Shown here in pieces: positions 26,065-36,900 of a DNA stretch of 64,000 nucleotides. Positions within the stretch are counted from its first letter, which is position 1. The number at the start of each line of letters is the position of its first letter. The translations under genes and the position numbers were made by a program. The stretch is from Bondarzewia mesenterica (Eukaryota > Basidiomycota > Agaricomycetes > Russulales > Bondarzewiaceae), in NCBI GenBank assembly GCA_004802705.1, contig SGPL01000132.1, positions 1 to 64,000 of the forward strand, in the 5' to 3' direction. Under the pieces are notes generated by a model. That model was not told the origin of the DNA. It made no database searches and saw only the letters and a program-made list of their open reading frames with translations.

Positions 26065-27903
26065 TCACTCGAGATCCTCGACCTCGATCTCCAAAAGGTC
26101 GACATCCTCGTCCTCCGAGCCCTCAAAGTACGAAAAATGCTCCACGTGGTCCCGCAACCACTCCTCGCTTGTGAGATCCACATCGTCCTCGGCCTCCATC
26201 AACACCCGACGGATGGACCGTGGTTTCCTCGACTCGACGAGCGCGCACATGTCCTCACCCGAGATCCCCGTCGTCGAGATGACCTGCAAATTCGGGAGGA
26301 GCATCGGGCGCTCCTCGGTCGCAGCGGCAGCAGCAGCAGAGGAGGACGGGATGGANGGGCCGGGGCGGGGCGTGAAGAAGAGCTTGTCGAAGAAGGCTTG
26401 GTCGAGGTGTCGGCAGTTGAGGTTGAGGGTCTTGACGTTGGGCATGGCGCCGTAGAGCGCGTCGATGGCGCGATGGCTGCAGGGCAAGCCCGAGATTTTG
26501 ACGCTCTCCAGCCCGTGCAAGACCGAGCGCGCGTGGCCCGGCATGGGCCTGACGAGTTCGTCGATCCAGTCGCTGAAATCGCCCTGATCAAAGTCGAGAG
26601 CGAGAGCGGTGAGGGTGGGGAAGAGGAGTCGGGAGAGGAGGGCGGAGACGTAGGGCGGTTCGAGGAAGGAGAGGACGAGGTTTCGGACGGAGGGCATCTC
26701 GAGGGTCTCGCGCGGCCAGTCTTTGGGGTCGCCTGCAGGTCCGGAGAGGCAGAGCGTGAGCGTGGTGAGTTTGGGAGAGCTTTTGAGGATGCGCGCAAAA
26801 TCGTCATATGCGGGACGCACGTCCTTGGCGTGGTAGGCGAGCTCGAACTCTTCGAGTCCGGAGAGGAACGCGCAGCGCGGCCAGTCGACGTGCACGCCCC
26901 ACAAGGCGCAATGCGTCAAATTCGGCGCGCGCCCGCCAAAAGGCGCGACGGGGGCGATGAGGTGCGCGGGCTTGAACGTCACGTAGTCCTCGCAGTCTTC
27001 GTAGTGGTAGAGGTGGAACTGGCGGAGCTGCGACGCTTCGGGGGCGGTGGCGAGTGATTGGAGGATGCCGTGCATGATGAGGTAGTCTTCGACGAGGCAT
27101 TCGAAGACGTACCATCGCCTGACTTCGGGCATGATGAGGCTGCGGATCGTGTCGAGGTCGGAGGGGGTGAAAGGCACGCGAGGAGGTTTTATGGTCGGCG
27201 CGAATTCTATGTCCATCGACGCAGTGGTGGACCCGTCTGTTTCTCCCTCCCCTTCCTCTTCCTCCTCGTCGTCCAGCCTAAAATGCTGCTCGTCCTCTTC
27301 CACTTCCTCCCCGTCGTCCTGGCCATCGTCGCTGTCCATGGTGCAGTCGATGTCGATATACAACGGACAACCTTTTGATCTCGCGATCCAAGCCTTGGAT
27401 TTCTCGAATGGCGGACCCTCTGTGAAGTTCAAGTGCGTCCACAGGCTCGGCGTTCGCAGCGCCACGTCCCTCCAGCGGCGACACACATGCGACACGAGCA
27501 GCTGAAATTCAAGATCCAGCCGCCCCTCTTCCTCTTCTTCCTCTTCTTCCTCTTCACCTTCGCCCTCACCCTCCTCATTCACGTCCTCCAACTCGAGCTC
27601 CGACTCATGATCCGAGTCGTCCCCATCGCTCACCTCGCCGCCCTCTGTACGTCTCAAGATATCCTGCGTCGTGCCGAGCTCAAAGATGTACGACAACAAC
27701 TCGGTCGGGAGCTCGTTTACGGGGCATCCGCTCGCCGGGGGGATGTATGGGTTGCCTTCTCGATAAAATGTTTGGAGGTGCTCGGCACCGTCTGTGGTCT
27801 CCTGGGTCACTTGGATCACTTGGAATACGTCCGAGTCGATCTTGCACCGTGCACGCTCAAACGTTCGAGATGCGTCGGATGTGCGTGCGGTGTCGCCCGG
27901 CAT
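26065..27903 (-). CDS. F-box-like protein with leucine-rich tail
   Basis: A single uninterrupted frame of 612 codons. Residues about 62-85 (CPVNELPTELLSYIFELGT) match the start of the F-box-like motif. It is interrupted by a very acidic insertion (runs of Glu, about residues 90-130) and resumes as LLVSHVCRRWRDVALRTPSL with WTHLNF, the second half of the F-box-like fold in mushroom proteins. The remainder has irregular leucine-rich blocks such as TLTLCLSGPAGDPKDWP and LFPTLTALALDFDQGDF. F-box proteins recruit substrates to SCF ubiquitin ligases, and this family is greatly expanded in Agaricomycetes. A second acidic segment lies near residues 195-235. One ambiguous base (n at 26356) leaves one residue unknown. 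Start codon is at 27903. Confidence 0.85.
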   Translation of the reverse strand: MPGDTARTSDASRTFERARCKIDSDVFQVIQVTQETTDGAEHLQTFYREGNPYIPPASGCPVNELPTELLSYIFELGTTQDILRRTEGGEVSDGDDSDHESELELEDVNEEGEGEGEEEEEEEEEEGRLDLEFQLLVSHVCRRWRDVALRTPSLWTHLNFTEGPPFEKSKAWIARSKGCPLYIDIDCTMDSDDGQDDGEEVEEDEQHFRLDDEEEEEGEGETDGSTTASMDIEFAPTIKPPRVPFTPSDLDTIRSLIMPEVRRWYVFECLVEDYLIMHGILQSLATAPEASQLRQFHLYHYEDCEDYVTFKPAHLIAPVAPFGGRAPNLTHCALWGVHVDWPRCAFLSGLEEFELAYHAKDVRPAYDDFARILKSSPKLTTLTLCLSGPAGDPKDWPRETLEMPSVRNLVLSFLEPPYVSALLSRLLFPTLTALALDFDQGDFSDWIDELVRPMPGHARSVLHGLESVKISGLPCSHRAIDALYGAMPNVKTLNLNCRHLDQAFFDKLFFTPRPGXSIPSSSAAAAAATEERPMLLPNLQVISTTGISGEDMCALVESRKPRSIRRVLMEAEDDVDLTSEEWLRDHVEHFSYFEGSEDEDVDLLEIEVEDLE

Positions 27904-28025
27904 GAGGAAATGCGTGTGTGGTGGATGGAAGAGACGGTACCGAGTCTACCGTGAACGTCAGACAAGCCAGAGATCTGAGAGGATCCAATGGAGCCGAGGA
28001 GACCTAGGGGCTGAGGACACGAATA

Positions 28026-28038
28026 NNGGNTNNNATAN
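28026..28038. other. ambiguous bases next to a T tract
   Basis: Seven n characters are scattered over 28026-28038, followed by a 12-base T run. This marks a low-quality or gap-filled join in the assembly, in the F-box gene's upstream region. Confidence 0.8.
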
Positions 28039-28625
28039 TTTTTTTTTTTTTGAAATTCCTGGCGTCACGTGCTGGCGATTTTTGGCTCGCCGTGGCGCCC
28101 GTTTGGTTCGCACTCAAGCAAACTCAAGCTGCCGGGCCCAGCACAACGCTCCGACGAGTTTCTGGTCGGAGAAACGAGCAACTCAAAAGGCGAGCACTCG
28201 AGTTTCAAGTGGTCCAAGTCCATTCTAGGCCGCATATATTGGTGACCGTTTCACAGTGACTTGGAGGATCCGTGCGACTGTATCTATCTCGCCTCCGCGA
28301 GCTCTGTGCATGTTTTGATTGCTGACTAGATCGGACTTACCTTTTTCTGGGCTGTAGGATCGCCGTACGGAAATCATGGTTTACGACAGCGTCGTCTGTG
28401 CGCGCATATACCTGTAACGTGTTTTCAGTATGACAACCAAGATCACAGCTCGCCGCAACCTGCAGGGGATCCTGTCACCATACCATTGAGGATTGAAGGA
28501 ACGAAGTGCTTCAGCGCCGCGTCGAGGTTTCCTTCTAGCGTACGTCCACCCCAAGCTCTGTGCTCAGGATGCTCGTATGTAAGCGAGGCTTCTCTCCCGC
28601 ATACCGCAGAAAGGCTAAATTGAAC

Positions 28626-29765
28626 TCAGAATTCTAATCTAAACTTTTCGGACGGGCCTGGGACATGAATGGAGAAAGGGATTCGTGGATTCTCGGCCGC
28701 ACTAAGTAGGGTATGCCGCAGCGCCCTCTCCTTCATGCGTGCGCTCCACGGACTTGGGAGTGTTTTTTGATAGCGCGAGTTCGCTGCCGGATGAGTCTTT
28801 GCGGGTAGCGGTGTGCAGCCGTCCGTACTTACAATACCTGAGGGCGCTGGACTCGGCTGACAAGCCTGTATGTATCGTCCCAAACTTGTGATTCAGATGT
28901 TGGTTTCTGACGTTCCATTGCTGCCAGTGGCCAACTTGGAGCCGCATCAAAGCCTGTGCGATTCACAAGGGACGCCGGTGATCCACGACGAGCTGGCTCC
29001 GGTCGGTCTTCCGGACATCGGAGCCTGTTCTCGGATCCGATGCCAGCAATCTTGTTCCCGCTTAGAGGAGGCGGAGCAGGAGGAAAACGGTACACGAGAT
29101 CCTTGCCTGAGTGTGCTGTGGGGAGTGCATTAAAGGTGCCAAAGTCAAGCGGGAGAGCAGGCTGCTCAGTGCTGTTCTTGGCATCGCTCCAGTCCTTCGG
29201 GATCGATGACGTAAAGCGCTCAGCATTGTGTTTTCTCTTCTTTTTCTTTTCTCTTCTCGCCCAATGGCTAGCTTGGAGCGGAGCTGGGCGTGCCAGAGAT
29301 CGGCCTTGATGAACCTCCTCGCTTGACTTGGTCAGATTAGGACGGTCAGATTGCCGGTGGGCTATGCAGATGTGACAGGACGAGTAACCTATGCGCCCGC
29401 CCGCATGGAGACACGAGATGTGGCCCCCTTGAAGATGGTAAATCGAAGCGGGTCGAACGCTCCTCGAGGAAAGCGACGATCTTCGATTCGGATGTGGCGC
29501 CTGCTAGAGGCGGATCGGGCAAGCGGAGACCTAATTATACCCTGAGCAGTGCAGAATTCCTCGACGTTCCTCTCTTCCCACTCAAGCCATCGGAATACTG
29601 AGTGGGAGGACAGATTAATGTTCATGATAATCTCTGCCTGTCGACTCGTTCCAGAGAGCTCACCGGCACTCACTGCGCATTTTGAGCCGGGCACGCTTCA
29701 ATCTGGCCGTGGAAAATGCAATCCCGGAATCGCTGACATTTGACATGGAAGATGCTACGCCGACC
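28626..29765 (-). CDS. unidentified gene, probably two or more exons
   Basis: Minus-strand coding-like segments: LHALVGVASSMSNVSDSGIA continuing to LKRARLKMR (about 29780-29685), FLEERSTRFDLPSSRG (about 29480), then a 115-codon open stretch (about 29210-28829) with PALPLDFGTFNALPTAHSGK and ASLVNRTGFDAAPSWPLAAM. The next frame carries on to a TGA at 28626 (LLSAAENPRIPFSIHVP). The change of frame near 28850 needs an intron or a one-base error. The segment is Pro/Ser-rich, with no recognised domain. It could be a real but poorly conserved gene divergent from the RGS gene, or an old remnant. No function is proposed. Confidence 0.35.
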
Positions 29766-30126
29766 AGCGCATGCAACTTGCAAGTGTCTTCAGCCACAGT
29801 CGCGCACATGACCATCTACGAGCCGGAACGACGATACCTTTGAGGGTGCGGAAATACGGTGAGTTTGATCCAAAGAGGATTGAGTAAACTTTAATTTGTT
29901 TGTCTTTTTTGTTCTGAGCAGAATTGGGCGTGCGCTGTTCCGGATGCGGAAGTCAAGTGGACAGATCGGGCGATGAAGAAGGGAAGTACAATCAAAAAAG
30001 GAAATCGCTGTAGAACGCGCACATCCTCGTCCAATTCAATAAATGCCCCTCCCTGAACGCCTGTCGCGTCCCATCGTCCCCTCTTCTTTCTCTTCTGTAC
30101 CACCACCATCTCCCCTCCCGTTCACC

Positions 30127-32435
30127 ATGACCCAGCGGAGACCCGAGGCCCTTCATCCTTCATCTCGCGAGAAACAGCCGAGAACGTTCACTTTGACCCT
30201 CAAAGCTTTGTTGTCTTTACCCGTATGTTTTCCCCCGCTTTTTCTCCCTATTCATATCTCCGATAAGCTTTCGAATGAGCGCTGAGCGTGGACCTTTCAC
30301 TTCGTCTAGTACCGCTTGTGCAATCCCCCACCTGCCGTTGGTAAAGTTCGCTCGTGTCAAGGTGTGCATGTTCTTTCGATTTGTCACGCAATATGCCATT
30401 TACTGACCTGTTTTCAGTGACTCCCATTTTCAAGGTTCGGCTGGAAGATGTCCTCAACAGGAAGCATCTGCCTCCGCTCGGTATGTGCGCTTACTCCACT
30501 CTCGGAACCAAATTCTGAATTCGATCGCGATCGAAAGGGCTCAAGGATTTCGAAGAGTGGTTGCTGTTCGTTGAAGGCTGTCCCGAAAATTTGTGAACCC
30601 TCTTGCATACGTTTGTCAGCCCTTTTCTTCAAACTCACCTACGCATCAGGTATTTTATCCTCTGGTTGAAGGATTACGCTGCCCGTTATAATCAGTGGGT
30701 TGCCCAGTCCAAGCCGGTCAAGGTCGATGGTCAACCCCAAGAACACTATCGCTTTTCGAGCCCCACTCAGCCTTCATCCACCCTCAGCCTTCTCTACCTC
30801 CGCGCGAAACAGACCTTCTTCACCCCCAATGCTGAGTACGAGCTGAACATCCCATCCGACATTCTCTCTCCCTTTCATACTGGCCACTTCGTCTCTCCAC
30901 ATCCAGACCCTATTGTTTTCTCCGAGGTCGCATGGGAGGCTCACAAGATGCTCAAAGAATCACTTGATAGGTTCGTTTTGGCCGCATATAATAACGTCGG
31001 TACCAACCGCGTCCGCTGCGGCATGGCCGGTGGTATCGTGATCAGCCTCTTGGGTTCTGTGGCCCCTTTGGCTGTCAATTTTTCAACTGGCAGATCTCGG
31101 TGGCTGAGACTTCTAGCCATCCCGGGTTTGGCACTGGGCTTGACGATTCTCATTGCTAGCTTGCACGGGGTAAGCTTAACTTTTTGGCCGTCAATCTATC
31201 GATTGGTGTGTCGCATTTGATGTGACGAGTAATGCTGACGATTCTCGGTCGTGAAGGTGTGCATGATGGTCTATATCTTTGGTGACCTTCGCCAGCTTCG
31301 CAAGTTTGAGCTAGCACGGCCGCGCATCTCGGCCCCACAGCCTTTGGACTCGACGGTCGTGCACGCACGTCCTTCAATGTCGATCTCGTCCCCACTTTCA
31401 CCCTTCAACACCCCCGCCTCCTCGTCCGCGCCCTCGCCCATCCTTCCATTTGCATACGATAGAAGTTTTTCTCCCTTTAAGAAGCACTCTTTGACTCTAA
31501 TTCCGCCCCCTCGTCGGCCCACTATCACCATACCGGCCCCTCCCCCACCCGTCGCCACCACGCCTACGCGCGGAAAGAGATATTCTTCGCCTGTCACAAC
31601 CACAACCCTGTCAACTCCGTACGACGACAACGTCTCGCAAGATTCCCGCTCGAGTTCGTCTCTTTCCAATACTTCCTATGACGACCCAGCCCAGCACGAG
31701 ATCATTGTTTCACCCGCATATTACGATGAAGATCCCGCACCCGAGGGGCCCGCGACGCTCACCGGTCCCTTCCCGCCCTTTAACCTGAAGAATGCGCACA
31801 ACCCTCCCTTTGGCGGTTCCTATCGCTTTGGCGGCGCCGATCGCGAGCATACTGCCGAGTGTCGATTCAACCGCGCGTACGGTGTCGCGGCGACGGCGAG
31901 TTTCATCCGGCCATTTAACGATGACGATTACAATCTCTCCACGTTGAAGGAGGAGAACGCGAGCATCGACTCGTTTGATTTCGATGCGCTGCCGTCGCGC
32001 AGGGACGTGGACGCGCCCTGCATATGTGGGTCATCCTCCGCTCCGGACGGCGCCGCGTCCGCTGTCGCGTCGTCTGCGGCACTGCCTGTGGACGGGTCTG
32101 ACCAGGAGAAGAGCCCTGGCGCGCTGGAGGAGGCGCTCCCCGTGGGATGCACGGACCTTTCGCCGACGGCGATGCTCGCACGTGCGCAATACAAGTGCAA
32201 CCGCCCTTCGCCCGCTACATTTACGCCGGTGTCCCCCGTCGAGCATGAACGTATCATCCAGGCGCAGGAAAAGCGCTCCCGGTCGGTGTCGGCGTTTGGT
32301 CCGCTGACGAAGGTGCTGAACCCGGTCGTGACGCGTGCGCAGTGGGAGATTGTGATGCGGAGCGCGTTTTTGGCGTTTGTGATCAGCGTCTCTGTCGTCG
32401 GATGTCTGTGTGCCCTGCCCGTGCCCGTGCGGTGA
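30127..32435 (+). CDS. RGS-domain multi-pass membrane protein
   Basis: Six exons join in frame: 30127-30221, 30310-30361, 30418-30480, 30538-30592, 30650-31169 and 31257-32435. The protein is about 650 residues. The RGS-type region starts VRLEDVLNRKHLPPLGLKDF and continues EEWLLFVEGCPENLYFILWL, then closes with HPDPIVFSEVAWEAHKMLKE and LDRFVLAAYNNVGTNRVRC. RGS domains stimulate GTP hydrolysis on G-alpha subunits. Two membrane spans follow directly (MAGGIVISLLGSVAPLAV and LLAIPGLALGLTILIASLHG extending past the last intron), and a third lies at the C-terminus (SAFLAFVISVSVVGCLCALP). The 350-residue middle is Ser/Pro-rich and probably cytosolic and phosphorylated. The RGS-plus-membrane arrangement resembles the fungal Rax1-like group, but assignment to that group is inference. 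Confidence 0.82.
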
Positions 32436-32850
32436 ACTGTGCTGTAGAGGACTGAGGCCGTGAGTTTATGCGTTTGTTTCTCGGCTTGCGTTGACAAAGT
32501 CTGTCCCTTGTGCTCCAGCGCTGTCTTTACTTTCCTGTTTTCCTTCCACCCCGATCAGCGTTTCGTACCATAATGCACTTGTATTCTTGTCACATCTGCT
32601 TTCTTCCACGTTCAGTTTGTATAGTCTAGGTCTCTAGACGTGCGCGCGTGCACATATACGTACAACTCTTTCCTTAGTGCTCTGTACAACTGTTTTCCGA
32701 CTTGCTGAGTTTTCTTTTCCCCAGGCTGTGTTTTGCACGCTTCCGCCCTTTTTTTTTTTCTGTGCTCCTTTGCCTTTTCAATTGTTCTTCACCTTGTCGC
32801 TCGTCACCCGCTCCTTAATGCATTCTCCGCCCGCGCAGCTTGTTCCGCCA
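32436..32850. other. 3' flank of the RGS gene
   Basis: Pyrimidine- and T-rich sequence typical of a fungal 3' UTR and downstream spacer. No gene. It ends at the N run that joins nuclear to mitochondrial sequence. Confidence 0.4.
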
Positions 32851-32861
32851 NNNNNNNNTNN
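32851..32861. other. N run at a nuclear/mitochondrial join
   Basis: Ten n characters with a single t. The sequence to the left is GC-balanced nuclear DNA. To the right it is strongly AT-rich mitochondrial DNA. Whether this is a scaffolding join or a gap in a real insertion cannot be told from the sequence. Confidence 0.85.
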
Positions 32862-33035
32862 TGCCTTTCTATCCCCTTAATATTTATTTTAAACAGATTA
32901 GGGGGGTAATTTTAGTTTAAAAAATTTTTTTAATTTATTATTATAATTTTCTTTCTATATTTCTGGCTCTGCCTCGCCTTTGGCTGGCTCCGCCGTTGTA
33001 ACGCTACGCTTTATCAAATTTTATATAAAATTTTA

Positions 33036-34166
33036 TTAAGCTACGCTCGCCTTCTTTATTTTTTTTTTTGCTTTAGCAAAAAAAAAATTAGGGAGAAGGC
33101 CAGTAGATAAAACTAAAACTAAAGAGGCTAGATATATGATAAACAATCTAATCTCAATAATTAAAGAAGTATCTAGTAAAATAGGAGCAAAAACTATAAA
33201 TAATAAAGAAAGTAAAGATAAAGTAATATAAAGAGAATATGTAGTGATTACTCCAGTATCTAATTTACTAATATTTGTACCTGTATTAGTTAAAGTATTA
33301 GATATTCCGTAAGGACCTACCATTTCAATAATTCCTCTATCTAATACTTTAGAGATAGTATATCCAAATTGTAAACCTTTATTAATAATATAGTTATTAT
33401 AAATAATATCGAAGAAATATTTACCATTTAAGAATGTATATAATTTTCTTCCTGTAGAATTATTAGTTAAATCAATGATAAAGGTTGGACTTTTATGATA
33501 TAACAATAATGCTAATGCGGCACCTAAGAAACTAAGCATAGCTGGAAGTAGTTTTATTATTAAAGGTAAAGAGAATTCAGCTTCAATAATTGAAATATTA
33601 TTAGGTTTAATAAATAAAGAATTACCAAAGAAATCAGAACCCATACCTACAAAAAAGGTCTGATCCTGAGTATCCAAAGAAAATACTAAATAAAGCTAAT
33701 ATTAACAATGGAATTATTACAGAGAAATTAGCTTCGTGAGAATTTAAATAAGCTTTTCGTGGACCATTTGGTACAGTTAGAAATACTAGGGATATTAATC
33801 TGAAAGAATAAAAGGCAGTTAAACCAGCTGTAATACTCCCTAAAATAAATGCAAAGTACCACTGAAACTATATTGCCCATAAGCTAATTCTATAATTAAA
33901 TCTTTACTATAGAATCCGGTTAATCATGGTGTAGCTAATAATGATAAAGAACCTACTAACATAGCAGTATAAGTAAAGGGTAAGAAGTTAATTAAACCTC
34001 CTAATCTTCTAACATCTTGTTGATCAGCAAAACTATGGATTACCGCACCAGCACCTAAGAATAATAATGCTTTGAAGAAACTATGGTTAACTACATGCAT
34101 TAATGCTACATTGTATTGTGATAGACCTACTGCCATTACCATATCAATGAAGTACTTTATTTTCAT
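33036..34166 (-). pseudogene. nad5: nad5 3' exon, two frame breaks
   Basis: The coding part of the mitochondrial segment: about 370 codons of NADH:ubiquinone oxidoreductase chain 5, of roughly 650 in the full protein. Conserved antiporter helices are recognisable, including [20 protein letters not shown]. Reading requires UGA as Trp and two one-base corrections (near 33858 and 33653). Called a pseudogene only because the frame is not continuous here; the parent mitochondrial gene is probably intact. Confidence 0.75.
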
Positions 34167-34450
34167 AAAGTTTGGAATATTTCATCATTAAAATATTGAC
34201 CTCCTAGCCTAAAAAAAAACGCGAGCTTTATTTTTTTTNTGATGGCTATAGCCATCAAAAAAAAATTAGCGAGCTCGCTTCGCTCGCTTCGCTCGCTTCG
34301 CTCGCTTCGCTCGCTTCGCTCGCTTCGCTCGCTTCGCTCGCTTCGCGAGAGAAACATCATTTTTTTAAAACCTAGCGTATCAGGAAATATTTTAAAGTAT
34401 CACGTATAGTCTCTGAGGTTTTTAATTTACCTGCTAATTATCCATTATAA
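34167..34450 (-). other. probable group I intron end in nad5
   Basis: The nad5 frame stops matching just upstream of 34130. On the minus strand near 34434-34385 the sequence cctcagagactatacgtgat matches the conserved R element of group I intron cores, preceded by gcaggtaaatt. The matching S element (tatagtcc) was not found between it and the exon, so the intron is incomplete, degenerate or mis-assembled. Confidence 0.45.
34269..34348 (+). repeat. 9-bp tandem repeat array
   Basis: The unit gctcgcttc is repeated about eight times without change, a GC-rich island within AT-rich mitochondrial intron sequence. Its ends (gcgagctcgc, gcgagag) are partly palindromic. Such GC-rich clusters are common in fungal mitochondrial introns and spacers. 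Confidence 0.9.
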
Positions 34451-35460
34451 TATTTTAAAGATTTTAACTTTATTAAAAAAAGTACTTTAAACTTTAGAAA
34501 CTACTAGCAGTATAGTGATATTTTTATAGGCCATATGATATAACAATAGTATTAAAATTATTTATTTAAACTGACCATCATCCGTTCGAGCCTTTAAGAT
34601 TTTAACTTAGGATACAAAAACAACAGTATCTCAACTACTATTATACCGATTTTAATTTTGATTTCAACTTACAGATGTCTTTATCGAGGGCTTCTATATA
34701 GAAATATACAAGATACAATCTCATTATGTCTGATTACAATGCCATCAATAGCATGCTAAACTTTAATATGATCTCTTATAGTATCTGAGCTCCTAGATTT
34801 ATACTGAGATTAAACATACTTTTATTTTAATTGAACTGTTTATCATATTGAGCTATAGGTGTCAGACATGAGATCTTGTAAGCTAGAGTGAATGTATACT
34901 CATCTAAGTCAAATTATCTGCTAGATTTAGCTAACTGCTATATATAGATCTTAGTTTTATTCAAAATAAACAAATATATGAAAATAAAAACATATATAAA
35001 AACATACAAAAAAACATATAAAAAATATATAAAAAACATATAAAAAATATGGAAAAACATATGGAAAACATATGAATCATGTGACCAAATATATCAAAAA
35101 AAAATCAAAAAACTTATCAAAAGCATATAAAAAAAACATATAAAAAAACATATAGAAAAACATATACAAATTATATGATCAAATATATAAAATTCCAAAA
35201 ATAAAATTAATCAAAAAATGAAAAACATGTGATCAAAATATATACAAGTTAAAATATAAAGCATCTGAAAAACTATATCATAATTATTTAATCAAAATAT
35301 ATGGGCATTAAAATAAAGGCTACTAAAACTGCATTTTAGTTTTACTACAAAGCACATATAGCTATAATCTAAAGTACTACATTATTCTAGTATTATCAGT
35401 CTTTAGTAGTATTTTTGAAGTGAATACAGTAGCTCACTACCACATCCCCCGATGAACTAA
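34451..35460. other. AT-rich tract with repeated aaaacatat
   Basis: No gene. Between 34975 and 35290 the sequence is low complexity, with many repeats of a(4-6)catat. Whether 34451-34970 is mitochondrial or nuclear is unclear. A second phrase resembling the intron R element (tatagtatctgagctcc) lies near 34775 on the plus strand, suggesting the mitochondrial-like sequence may extend to about 34970. Confidence 0.4.
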
Positions 35461-36900
35461 ACTTGCATCAACATGATGAAATACAGGAACATGAGGAGCA
35501 ATTGGTCCGTGACCTCCATGCCCTCGCAAGAAGACAGATAAAAGAGGAATATCTGGATGAGGCCAGGATGGAGGCCCTAAGGCTAGGAACTGATGCAGTT
35601 ATACCTCCCCTCTCACCAGATTCTTACAGTGATGATGACATGAAGGAACAACTGGGGATGAAAGTCGAGTAGGACCTCGTTTTAGAGGCACTCACAGAAA
35701 GAGACCAACAGGTATTTTGGTGGCAGCAGGAGATCTTAGCAGACCTAGAAGCAGAAGCCTGGCAGAAGGATGCTCAGGAGCAGGCAAGGTTAGAGCTTGT
35801 CACATTGGCAGAGGAAGAGGTGCACAATCAGGGACTCATGTTGGCACAAGAACTTACTGAAGTAGCGACGTCCCTGCAAAAAACCATGTCAAGGATCATA
35901 ATTCCCCACCCTCATCCCCTCACATTAATGACGATACTTCCTATGTACCAACCACTCATTCCCTCATTAACTCACCAGAATGCCTCAAACATAGTGCCCA
36001 GATGTCTCTGGTGCCCTCTTCTTCTAGCTCAGTGTCATACACACACCTCTCAAGATTAGTGACACTATCCCTCTCACCAGAACTACCTCTCTTGATGGTA
36101 ACCTGAGACCCCCCTGTCATCATTACTAGGTGAGAGCTAGAACTGGAGGGCTGGATCCTTTATGGACATCCAGCAATTACAGAGCTGCACTGTGCCCTCT
36201 CCCCACCACAAGACCACATAATCAGTCTACCTCCCTCATTTTACGCCACGTTAATAGACCCCTCGAGATATGAAGGCATCAAATGAGCGTTATATAAAGA
36301 GTGAGACCCAGGACTCACAGGGGACATTCACTGCTACAGGGCCTTAACCTTGGAGTTAGAAGACTTGAGCTTCATCAACTTGGAGTGAGAGCAATGATAC
36401 ACACAGCTCTTGATAGAATGCAGGGGAGTCACAACAAGGCTGCACAGGGCAGATGTCAGTGAGAGGCTAGAATGGAGAGTATTGGTGCTCCCCTTAACCT
36501 CTTTAGTGCCACCATCCCTCCTAGCAAAAGCACAGCAGATAGAATATGAGGCAAATAGACTGTGAGATAGAGTAGGAGGAAGTAGCAACTACCTACGCCC
36601 CATAAAACAACCCACTACCCCACCGTGACAAATGGCTCGATGCAGTGTAGGTGCTCCATACCAAAAAAAGAAGGTGTTTTATTTATTGATTGGACAAACA
36701 CCTCGCCAAGGTCTACCCCAAGTGTATAGATAAGGAGAAGGGAAAGGAGATCATTGATGACAGAAGCAACCATGATGACAATAGTGGCACAGAACACAGG
36801 TATGGGCCAGAGAACTATGACTATTTTAGAGACTAGTTGGATGAAAACTACACCACTGGTTAAGGTCTTGTTGAGGACAACAAGAGGATAGCGACAGGGC
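35461..36900 (+). pseudogene. third ORF of a Gypsy-type element, copy 2
   Basis: A diverged copy of the accessory ORF found at 62301-63759. Aligned landmarks are VIPPLSPDSYSDDDMKEQLG, then MKVE-stop-DLVLEAL (stop TAG 35670-35672, where copy 1 has TGA at the same codon), then an acidic helical region (LADLEAEAWQKDAQEQARLE, VTLAEEEVHNQGLMLAQELT). It ends with a relic of the CCHC knuckle (DKHLAKVYPK near 36690-36720, in which one Cys has become Tyr). The rest is full of stops. It is followed directly by an LTR-like sequence. The gag and pol parts of this copy are missing. Confidence 0.6.

Larger units (their letters stand above)
32870..34450 (-). other. nad5: mitochondrial DNA segment carrying nad5
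   Basis: AT-rich sequence encoding the C-terminal part of NADH dehydrogenase subunit 5, an antiporter-like membrane subunit of complex I. From 34130 down it reads [20 protein letters not shown], then [20 protein letters not shown], and LLATPWLTGFYSKDLIIELA, where the W is TGA, showing the mitochondrial code. The last part runs to the stop at 33036. Upstream of about 34130 the frame ends at an apparent intron, which includes a 9-base repeat array. Two single-base breaks lie near 33858 (short T run) and 33653 (six Ts instead of five). These could be errors or signs of a nuclear copy. It is flanked by n characters at 32851-32861 and includes one at 34239. Confidence 0.85.

Noticed and set aside
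26005..27057. Long plus-strand open frame opposite the F-box gene
   Set aside because: It is the antisense shadow of a GC-rich, acidic coding sequence. The minus strand has the F-box motif and a natural start and stop.
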